Source: Deltaproteobacteria bacterium
GTDB lineage: Bacteria > Myxococcota_A > UBA9160 > SZUA-336
Direction: 5' to 3'
Assembly (NCBI GenBank): GCA_030624945.1
Contig: JAUXJB010000013.1
Span: forward strand, 1-15,503
DNA: 15,503 nt
The first letter of the stretch is position 1, and every line of letters starts with the position of its first letter. The position numbers and the translations under genes are program-made. Positions 1 to 5,280 of the stretch are shown here, piece after piece. The notes under the pieces are model-generated. The model was not told the origin of the DNA, made no database searches, and was given only the letters and a program-made list of their open reading frames with translations.

Positions 1-212
1 ACCAGCGCGAGGACCGGGACGCGGTTGCGTCTCTTGCGGAGCCAGCGCGCATCCGCCAGCGCATCCTCGAGGCCACGGCGGTCGAGGCAGATCGCGCGAT
101 AGCGGCCACTGGCCAGGGCGGCCGCGGCCTCCTCCCGGTTCGCGGCCACGTAGAAGGATTCGTGTTCCCCCGACTTCAGCGAGTCGGAGACGATCAGGAT
201 TGGTCCACTCAC
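1..212 (-). CDS. Receiver-like domain protein, N-terminal fragment
   Basis: The gene begins with GTG at 212 and runs off the left edge, so only about 70 N-terminal residues are visible. A G-rich stretch (GGGGGG) lies about 6 bases before the GTG and can serve as ribosome binding site. The visible protein starts MSGPILIVSDSLKSGEH and alternates strands and helices as a response-regulator receiver does: a first strand ending in Asp (ILIVSD), a helix rich in Glu/Ala, a third strand ending in Asp (AICLD), and a fourth strand (VPVLAL). The usual acidic pair after strand 1 is not clearly present, so it may be a degenerate receiver. It could be the head of a response regulator, an NtrC-type activator or a stand-alone pseudo-receiver; the missing C-terminus would decide. 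It is divergent from leuA. The fold call is inference; the reading frame is convincing from its codon use and composition. Confidence 0.55.
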   Translation of the reverse strand, partial: MSGPILIVSDSLKSGEHESFYVAANREEAAAALASGRYRAICLDRRGLEDALADARWLRKRRNRVPVLAL

Positions 213-346
213 TCTCGCCCCCCTAGCCCGGTGAGAGCGAGCAAGTGGCGTGCCGGCTTCTTGGGAGCGCGAGACGCGTCCGGACGGTAGATCGCATGCC
301 GGTCTTGGCCAGATCCGGCCACTTGCGGCCGTTCCGCGCGGGGCGC

Positions 347-375
347 TTGACCGCGGTCCGCACGCTGGGTACTGT
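347..375 (+). promoter_or_regulatory. Putative sigma-70-type promoter of leuA
   Basis: TTGACC at 347-352 matches the -35 consensus at five of six positions. After exactly 17 bases, TACTGT at 370-375 matches the -10 consensus at four of six. Transcription would start near 382, giving a leader of about 285 nt before the leuA start at 668. Optimal spacing in very GC-rich DNA makes this better than a chance match, but no experimental start site is known. Confidence 0.5.
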
Positions 376-414
376 GCGCCCGATGTTGCGAACCCGCGGA
401 CAGATGTTCGGGAA

Positions 415-449
415 GGGCCTTAGAGGCCCGGCGTCCTGAGGGCGCCGGG
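415..449 (+). promoter_or_regulatory. Two overlapping, mutually exclusive hairpins in the leuA leader
   Basis: GGGCCT (415-420) pairs perfectly with AGGCCC (424-429) around a 3-base loop. CCCGGCGTCC (427-436) pairs with GGGCGCCGGG (440-449) over 10 bp (one G-U) around the loop TGA. The two stems share bases 427-429, so both cannot form fully at once. The second is far more stable. No T-run follows (the next bases are ACCGCCGCCCCTTT), so it is not a canonical intrinsic terminator. An alternative-structure switch is inference from pairing alone. Confidence 0.4.
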
Positions 450-499
450 ACCGCCGCCCCTTTCTCGAAGTCCGTCTCTTCTCACCGAGGTTCGCACCC

Positions 500-589
500 A
501 TGAGCGTGCTCTGCGCTGCCCGTCTCCTCCCGTTCCGCCGTCTGCTTAGCTGCGGTCGCCGGGCCCGTGTGGCCACCCGGCGGCCGTAG
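500..589 (+). CDS. Possible 29-aa leader peptide upstream of leuA
   Basis: ATG at 500 follows GAGG (487-490) by 9 bases, and the frame ends at TAG 587-589. The peptide begins MSVLCAARLLPFRRLL and has five leucines in its first 16 residues, including two Leu-Leu pairs, but also eight arginines overall, which is usual for chance frames in GC-rich DNA. Its last codons lie inside the strong hairpin at 553-586. Ribosome stalling at Leu codons 9-10 or 15-16 would place the ribosome just before or over that hairpin, as in leucine-operon attenuation. Leucine-leader peptides usually carry longer Leu runs, so the call is tentative. Confidence 0.3.
   Translation: MSVLCAARLLPFRRLLSCGRRARVATRRP
553..586 (+). 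promoter_or_regulatory. Strong hairpin over the end of the leader ORF
   Basis: CGGTCGCCGGG (553-563) pairs with CCCGGCGGCCG (576-586): 11 bp with one G-U, closing a 12-base loop. Outward, 552-587 (G-U) and 551-588 (T-A) extend it. The right arm contains the last codons of the 29-codon ORF, with its TAG immediately after. No T-run follows, so if it regulates leuA it may act with Rho or as a pairing partner rather than as an intrinsic terminator. Confidence 0.4.
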
Positions 590-623
590 CTACGCCGCGC
601 GACCGAGCGATTCGCATGCATGC

Positions 624-652
624 CGTCGGCGGCCCACGGGTCCCGACCGACG
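624..652 (+). promoter_or_regulatory. Hairpin abutting the leuA ribosome binding site
   Basis: CGTCGG (624-629) is complementary to CCGACG (647-652), with a 17-base loop. The right arm ends just before the leuA Shine-Dalgarno AGAGGA (653-658), so formation could affect ribosome access. A 6-bp stem is easily found by chance in this composition; support is weak. Confidence 0.2.
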
Positions 653-667
653 AGAGGAACGAAGAAG

Positions 668-2353
668 ATGAGCACGATGCCCACGCACAAGTACCGGCCG
701 TTTGCGCCCATTTCTCTGCCGGATCGGCACTGGCCGGAGCGAGGGATCCGGCGCGCTCCGATCTGGTGCAGCGTTGATCTCCGCGACGGAAACCAGGCCC
801 TGATCGAGCCGATGTGTCTCGAGCGCAAGCGGCGCATGTTCGACGCGCTCGTCCGGATGGGGTTCAAGGAGATCGAAATCGGCTTCCCGAGCGCGTCCGA
901 GACCGACTACGGGTTCCTGCGACAGCTGATCGAGGAGGAGCGGATCCCCGATGACGTCGCGATCCAGGTACTCACGCAGGCGCGGGACGACCTGATCCGC
1001 ACGACCTTCGAGTCGATTCGCGGAGCGCGGCGCGTGATCGTCCACCTCTACAACTCCACGTCCGAGCTGCAACGGCGCGTCGTTTTCGGACTCGACCATT
1101 CGGGAATCATTGGCCTCGCCACGAGGGGTACGCGGCAGGTTCGAGAGCTCGCGGGCGAGCTGCCGGACACCGACATCACCTTTGAGTACTCGCCGGAGAG
1201 CTTCACGGCTACCGAGCTCCCGTTCGCCCTGGAGATCTGCGAAGCGGTGATGGATGTCTGGGGTCCGACGCCGAGCGACCGGATGATCCTGAACCTGCCG
1301 GCCACGGTCGAGATGGCTTCGCCGAATGTCTATGCGGACCAGATCGAATGGTTCTCCCGCAAGATCGCGAATCGCGAGTCCGTCGTGCTCAGCATCCACC
1401 CGCACAACGATCGAGGTACGGCGGTCGCCGCTGCGGAGCTCGCGCAGATGGCCGGTGCGGAGCGCGTCGAGGGGACGCTGTTCGGCAACGGCGAGCGGAC
1501 GGGGAACGTCGACGTGGTCACGCTGGCCCTGAACCTCTTCACGCAAGGCGTCGATCCCGAGCTCGACCTGCGCGACATGGACGAGCTCCTCCGCGTGGCC
1601 GAGTACTGCAATCGCCTGCCCGTCCATCCGCGCCACCCCTACGCGGGAGACCTGGTATTCACCGCGTTCTCCGGCTCGCACCAGGACGCGATCAAGAAGG
1701 GCTTCGATGCGCGCGCGCTCGCCACGTCGCGCCACTGGGAGGTGCCGTACCTGCCGATCGATCCCGCGGACGTCGGTCGCAGCTACAAGGCGCTGGTGCG
1801 CATCAACAGCCAGTCGGGCAAGGGCGGGATCGCGTACGTGATGGAGGAGCAGTACGGGTTGCGCTTGCCGCGCAGGCTACAGATCGAGTTCCGCCAGGTG
1901 GTCCAGAAGCTCGCCGACTCCAGCGGTGAAGAGCTTCCACCGGCGCTGCTATGGCGGACCTTCGAGAGGGAGTATCTCGCCTGCGCGGAGCCCTTCTCCT
2001 ACGTCGCGCATCACTCCCTGGCCGATCCGCAGGACCCCGACCGCGTCGACCTCGAGGCCAGGATTGCGGCCCGCGGGAACGAGGAGATCATTCGCGGCGA
2101 GGGCAACGGGCCGATCGACGCCTTCGTTCGCGCCCTGCGCTGCGAGCTCGGGGTGGATCTGCGTATCGTCGACTACAGCGAGCACGCGCTGGGGCAGGGC
2201 GCCGACGCCCGGGCGGTGGCCTACGTCGAGATCGCGACGGGCTCGGGCCCGGCGATGTTCGGCGTGGGACGCCACGCCGACATCGTGCGCGCCTCGCTCG
2301 AAGCCGTGCTCTCTGCGCTGAACCGCGCCCATCGAATGGGACGTCTCGGCTAG
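668..2353 (+). CDS. leuA: 2-isopropylmalate synthase
   Basis: Catalyses condensation of acetyl-CoA with 2-oxoisovalerate, the committed step of leucine biosynthesis, in the cytosol. At 561 aa it matches the long fungal/mycobacterial-type LeuA (usually 550-640 aa). Visible motifs are DLRDGNQ at residues 37-43 (catalytic Arg and metal-ligand Asp of the TIM barrel), HPHND at 244-248 (metal-binding His pair) and GNGERTGN at 273-280. A C-terminal leucine-sensing (LeuA dimer) domain starts near residue 470 and includes GPIDAFVRAL at 481. Start ATG 668 is chosen over the in-frame ATG at 620 because AGAGGA lies 9 bases before it and the protein then begins MSTMPTHKYRPFAPI, as the family does; ATG 677 is also possible. 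It stands alone, not in a leuABCD cluster, and its stop is one base from the ffh stop on the other strand. The structured leader suggests transcript-level control; allosteric leucine feedback is expected from the C-terminal domain. Confidence 0.96.
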   Translation: MSTMPTHKYRPFAPISLPDRHWPERGIRRAPIWCSVDLRDGNQALIEPMCLERKRRMFDALVRMGFKEIEIGFPSASETDYGFLRQLIEEERIPDDVAIQVLTQARDDLIRTTFESIRGARRVIVHLYNSTSELQRRVVFGLDHSGIIGLATRGTRQVRELAGELPDTDITFEYSPESFTATELPFALEICEAVMDVWGPTPSDRMILNLPATVEMASPNVYADQIEWFSRKIANRESVVLSIHPHNDRGTAVAAAELAQMAGAERVEGTLFGNGERTGNVDVVTLALNLFTQGVDPELDLRDMDELLRVAEYCNRLPVHPRHPYAGDLVFTAFSGSHQDAIKKGFDARALATSRHWEVPYLPIDPADVGRSYKALVRINSQSGKGGIAYVMEEQYGLRLPRRLQIEFRQVVQKLADSSGEELPPALLWRTFEREYLACAEPFSYVAHHSLADPQDPDRVDLEARIAARGNEEIIRGEGNGPIDAFVRALRCELGVDLRIVDYSEHALGQGADARAVAYVEIATGSGPAMFGVGRHADIVRASLEAVLSALNRAHRMGRLG

Positions 2354-2354
2354 A

Positions 2355-3881
2355 TTACTTCCCCTTCTTGCCCTTACGCTTGTGCTTCCGCATCTGGCGG
2401 CGCTTCTGGCGTCTGTCCCCGGCCTTCTGCGCGCGGGCGGCGCGGCGATTCGGGGCTCCTCCGAGTCCGAGCTGCGACGCGTCGAAGCCGGCGGGGAGCC
2501 CCGGCAGGCCGCCACCGAGCATCTTGCCGAGTCCCGAGACCTTGCCGAGGAGTCCGGGTCCCGCCTGACCGATCTGCCCCATGAGGTCCCGCATCGTCGC
2601 AAAGCGCTTGAGCATGTCGCCGAGGTCGCGGCGATTCGTGCCCGAGCCGCGCGCGACGCGTTCCTGACGGGAGTCGTGGAGGATCTCGGGGCGCGCGCGT
2701 TCCTCCGGCGTCATGGACAGGATCATGGCCTCGATCTTCTTGAGCTGGCCCGCCTCGACAGCAGCACCTTCGGGCAGCATGTCGCTCATGCCCGGAACCT
2801 TCGCCATCAGGTCCTTGAGCGGGCCCATCTTCTGCAGCATCCGGAGCTGGCCGAGGAAGCTCTCGAGGTTCAGGTCTCCGCGCAGCATGCGCTCGGCCTC
2901 TCTCTCGGCCTTCTCGGCTTCCTCTGCGTCCAAGGCCTCCTCGAAGTCCTGGATGAGGCCGACGACGTCGCCCATGCCCAGGATGCGCGACGCGAGTCCC
3001 TCGGCGCGGAAGGTCTCGAGGCGATCGTGTCCTTCGCCCATGGTCACGCAGCGGATCGGAATGCCGGTGGCCTGGCGAATCGCGAGCGCGGCGCCGCCCC
3101 GCGAGTCGCCGTCGAGCTTGGTCAAGATCAAGCCGTCGAGCTCGAGCCGTGCGGCGAAGCCCTGCGCGACGTTCACGGCCTCGCGGCCCATCATCGAGTC
3201 GCAGACCAAGGTCGTGAACTCGGGAGAGGTGCGCTCAGAGATGTGAGCGAGCTCCTGCATCAGCTCGTCGTCGATCTGAAGCCGACCGGCGGTGTCGAGG
3301 ATCACGGTGTCGAGACCGTTCTCACGCGCATGGGCGACGCCCTCGGCGCAGATCTCGGCCGCGTCCTCGCCCTCGGGGGTGAACGCCTCGACGCCGATCT
3401 GGTCTGCGAGCACTCGTAGCTGCTCGCGCGCGGCGGGCCGCCGCACGTCTGCGCCGACCAGCAGGGGTTTCTCGCCGCTCTTCTTCAGGTACAGGGCCAG
3501 CTTCGCGCAGGTCGTGGTCTTTCCCGTGCCTTGCAGGCCGACCATCATGAGGACCCGCGTGCGGCCGGGCGCCGGGACGATCGGCTCGTCGGCGCCCATC
3601 AGCGCGACCAGTTCCTCGTAGCAGGCCTTGGTGAAGTGGTCGCCGGGGCGGACCCGCATCTGGCGATTGCGCTTGCCGCTCCGCAGCGCGACGCTCTCGC
3701 CCAGGCAGCGCTCCTTGACCTTGTCCAGGAAGTCGCGGACGATGCCCAGATCGACGTCCGCCTCGAGGAGCGAGAGGCGCACGTCGCGTAGGGCTTCGGC
3801 GATGTTCTCCTCGCTGAGCTGGGTGATTCCCTGGAACCTGTCGCGGGCGCTGCGGAATCCTTTGGTCAGCGTCTCGAGCAT
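2355..3881 (-). CDS. ffh: Signal recognition particle GTPase Ffh (SRP54)
   Basis: The protein component of the SRP binds 4.5S RNA and signal sequences of nascent membrane proteins and delivers ribosomes to FtsY. Of 508 aa, the N domain covers about 1-95 (LSEENIAEALRDVRLSLLEADV). The G domain has the P-loop GLQGTGKTT at 115-123, DTAGR at 196-200 and TKLDGD at 254-259. The methionine-rich M domain begins near 330 and carries the RNA-binding loop SRQERVARGSGT at 404-415. The tail is extremely basic (ending KHKRKGKKGK). ATG 3881 is chosen because MLETLTKGF matches the family N-terminus; the open frame runs 29 codons further upstream but that part looks non-coding. The ribosome site is weak (GCGGGG). 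About 10 extra, mostly basic residues (65-75) lie between the N domain and the PGDHF segment compared with E. coli Ffh. It converges on leuA and is divergent from the biotin carrier gene. Confidence 0.97.
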   Translation of the reverse strand: MLETLTKGFRSARDRFQGITQLSEENIAEALRDVRLSLLEADVDLGIVRDFLDKVKERCLGESVALRSGKRNRQMRVRPGDHFTKACYEELVALMGADEPIVPAPGRTRVLMMVGLQGTGKTTTCAKLALYLKKSGEKPLLVGADVRRPAAREQLRVLADQIGVEAFTPEGEDAAEICAEGVAHARENGLDTVILDTAGRLQIDDELMQELAHISERTSPEFTTLVCDSMMGREAVNVAQGFAARLELDGLILTKLDGDSRGGAALAIRQATGIPIRCVTMGEGHDRLETFRAEGLASRILGMGDVVGLIQDFEEALDAEEAEKAEREAERMLRGDLNLESFLGQLRMLQKMGPLKDLMAKVPGMSDMLPEGAAVEAGQLKKIEAMILSMTPEERARPEILHDSRQERVARGSGTNRRDLGDMLKRFATMRDLMGQIGQAGPGLLGKVSGLGKMLGGGLPGLPAGFDASQLGLGGAPNRRAARAQKAGDRRQKRRQMRKHKRKGKKGK

Positions 3882-3950
3882 GCGGCCCCGCAAGCTAGCA
3901 CAATGTTCCTCATGCGAGCCCCGCGCCTCGGCCGCGAGAATTGCATCGGA

Positions 3951-3968
3951 ACTCCCGGAACGGGACAC
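3951..3968 (+). repeat. Diverged copy of the palindrome arm found at 5152-5203
   Basis: ACTCCCGGAACGGGACAC here matches ACTCCCGGTACAGGACAC at 5182-5199 in 16 of 18 positions, and matches the reverse complement of 5157-5174 also in 16 of 18. The shared core is TCCCGGAACRGGACAC. It lies in the ffh / biotin-carrier gap, as a single arm without its partner. It may be a degraded copy of a dispersed palindromic element, or a shared protein-binding site. Confidence 0.4.
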
Positions 3969-3998
3969 CCGGAGCCGCGTGTGCCACAGTGTGCCGCG

Positions 3999-4015
3999 CG
4001 GACCCTCGCGGTCCG
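3999..4015 (+). promoter_or_regulatory. Small hairpin before the biotin-carrier ribosome site
   Basis: CGGACC (3999-4004) and GGTCCG (4010-4015) form a perfect 6-bp stem with loop CTCGC, ending 9 bases before the GGAG ribosome binding site at 4025-4028. It may influence translation of the 71-aa biotin carrier, or be chance in GC-rich DNA. Confidence 0.2.
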
Positions 4016-4036
4016 ATCACTTGCGGAGAAGGGCGA

Positions 4037-4252
4037 TTGGCGACAGATGTCGAGGCGCACATCACGGGGACCGTCTACAGCATCGAGACGGAGGTGGGGG
4101 CGAACGTCGCCCCGGGCGACGTGTTGGTCGTCATCGAATCGATGAAGATGGAGCTGCCCGTCGAGGCGCCCACCGGCGGCAGGGTGGCCGAGATCCGCAT
4201 CGAGCAAGGCGATAGCGTAGAAGAAGGCCAGGTACTGGTCGTTCTGGACTGA
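4037..4252 (+). CDS. Stand-alone biotin carrier protein (TB7.3-like biotinyl domain)
   Basis: A 71-aa single-domain biotin acceptor, about the size of mycobacterial TB7.3. The biotinylation motif ESMKM spans residues 34-38 with Lys37 as acceptor; the surrounding paired beta hairpins (GTVYSIETEVGANVAPGD; GGRVAEIRIEQGDSVEEG) are the usual biotinyl/lipoyl barrel. Start TTG 4037 is chosen because GGAG at 4025-4028 lies 8 bases before it, and it yields MATDVEAHITGTV, which begins right at the domain. An upstream in-frame ATG (3941) would add about 32 residues of unlikely composition. Such carriers deliver carboxybiotin within acetyl-, propionyl- or other acyl-CoA carboxylases, so biotin carboxylase and carboxyltransferase partners must be encoded elsewhere. 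An SDR gene follows after 34 bases and is probably co-transcribed. It could instead serve a decarboxylase or transcarboxylase. Confidence 0.85.
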   Translation: MATDVEAHITGTVYSIETEVGANVAPGDVLVVIESMKMELPVEAPTGGRVAEIRIEQGDSVEEGQVLVVLD

Positions 4253-4286
4253 CTCGCCGGCACGAAACCACACCAGGAGGAATCCG

Positions 4287-5156
4287 ATGGGCCTTGTAGA
4301 TGGGAAGGTGGCGATCATCACCGGTGCGGGCGGTGGTCTGGGGCGACAGCACGCGTTGTTGCTGGCAAAGGAAGGGGCCTCGATCGTGGTCAACGATCTC
4401 GGCGGGACGCGCGAAGGTGGGGGCGGTGGAACGGCGATGGCCGATCAGGTCGTGGACGAGATCCGCTCGGCCGGGGGCGAAGCGGCTGCCAACTACGAAT
4501 CCGTATCGACCCTCCAGGGCGGCGAGAAGATTCTGCAGGCCGCTCTCGACGCCTTCGGGCGCGTCGATATCCTGATCAACAACGCCGGCATCCTGCGCGA
4601 CAAGAGCTTGGCCAACATGGACGAGGAGATGTGGGACAAGGTCATCGAGGTCCACTTGAAAGGGACCTACTGCGTGACGCGACCCGTATTCGCCCATCTG
4701 AAGGAGGCCGGCCACGGCGGCGTGATCGTGAGCACGTCGTCGACGTCCGGTCTGTACGGCAACTTCGGCCAGGCCAACTACAGCGCGGCCAAGGCGGGGA
4801 TCGCCGGCTTCACGCGTACGCTCGCGATCGAGGGGCAGAAGTACAACATCCGCGCGTGGGGCCTCGTGCCCGTGGCCCACACCCGCATGACGGCGGATCT
4901 GCCCGGCATGATGAGCGACGAGGCGGCGGACAGACTCGATCCCGCCAAGGTGTCGCCCGCCGTTCTGTACATGGTCAGCGACCTCTCCAAGGACAAGACG
5001 GGCAAGTTCCTGTACGCCGCCGCGAACCACATCGCCGAGATAACCGTCATCCAATCCGAGGGCTTCACCTGCGAGGCGGGCGTGACGGCGCAGGACATTG
5101 CCGACAACGAGAGTGCCATCTTCCTGCCGGAGCACGAGCGCCGTCCGCTCGGCTAG
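4287..5156 (+). CDS. SDR-family dehydrogenase, MFE-2/HSD17B4-like
   Basis: A 289-aa short-chain dehydrogenase with the NAD(P) motif TGAGGGLG (residues 12-19), NNAG (98-101), and the catalytic Ser152, Tyr165 and Lys169 (YSAAK). The glycine-rich insertion after strand 2 (NDLGGTREGGGGG) and the segment ANYSAAKAGIAGFTRTLA match the 3-hydroxyacyl-CoA dehydrogenase domain of peroxisomal multifunctional enzyme type 2 and its bacterial single-domain relatives. A role in oxidation or reduction of 3-hydroxyacyl-CoA-type or steroid-like substrates is inferred; the true substrate cannot be read from the sequence. ATG 4287 has a strong ribosome site (AGGAGGA, about 7 bases upstream). It follows the biotin carrier by 34 bases, suggesting a two-gene unit in acyl-CoA metabolism. 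Its TAG stop is the start of the long palindrome at 5152-5203, and the C-terminus (EHERRPLG) looks complete. Confidence 0.88.
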   Translation: MGLVDGKVAIITGAGGGLGRQHALLLAKEGASIVVNDLGGTREGGGGGTAMADQVVDEIRSAGGEAAANYESVSTLQGGEKILQAALDAFGRVDILINNAGILRDKSLANMDEEMWDKVIEVHLKGTYCVTRPVFAHLKEAGHGGVIVSTSSTSGLYGNFGQANYSAAKAGIAGFTRTLAIEGQKYNIRAWGLVPVAHTRMTADLPGMMSDEAADRLDPAKVSPAVLYMVSDLSKDKTGKFLYAAANHIAEITVIQSEGFTCEAGVTAQDIADNESAIFLPEHERRPLG

Positions 5157-5203
5157 TGTCCTGTTCCGGGATTGCGAGCGCACTCCCGGTACAGGACACT
5201 AGC
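5152..5203. repeat. 52-bp imperfect palindrome after the SDR gene, probable terminator or REP-like element
   Basis: The left arm 5152-5171 pairs with 5184-5203 over 20 positions with a single mismatch (T5165/T5190). The 12-base centre (5172-5183) is itself mostly palindromic (TGCGAGCGCA). Both ends read CTAG inward from G/C, and the left CTAG contains the SDR stop codon TAG (5154-5156). No T-run follows, so it may terminate as a bare stem, with Rho, or be a mobile-element remnant such as two near-abutting terminal repeats. It separates the SDR unit from plsB. Confidence 0.75.
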
Positions 5204-5280
5204 TCCCACCGGACCGACGCCCTCGGGACGGGTCGCCCCTTTCGTTTGCCCTGCGACCCGATCCCTGCTTCACTCTTCGC

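Larger units (their letters stand above)
213..667. other. 455-base divergent intergenic region with structured leuA leader
   Basis: This gap between the left-edge gene and leuA holds no convincing full-size gene; open frames here have Arg/Ser/Pro-rich compositions typical of chance frames in GC-rich DNA. It does hold, in order on the + strand: a sigma-70-like promoter (347-375), overlapping inverted repeats at 415-429 and 427-449, a possible 29-codon leader ORF (500-589) with its own GAGG ribosome site, a strong hairpin over the end of that ORF (553-586), and a smaller hairpin (624-652) ending at the leuA ribosome binding site. No promoter could be picked with confidence for the leftward gene. 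Confidence 0.6.

Noticed and set aside
620..667. leuA start at ATG 620
   Set aside because: No ribosome site precedes it, the added 16 residues are unlike the family, and AGAGGA is well placed for ATG 668.
590..1735. Long open frame on the minus strand opposite leuA
   Set aside because: It is antisense to a clear LeuA with all catalytic motifs; its Arg/Asp/His-rich composition is typical of a mirror frame in GC-rich DNA.
2340..2360. Terminator between the convergent leuA and ffh genes
   Set aside because: The stops are one base apart and no inverted repeat is seen at the junction.
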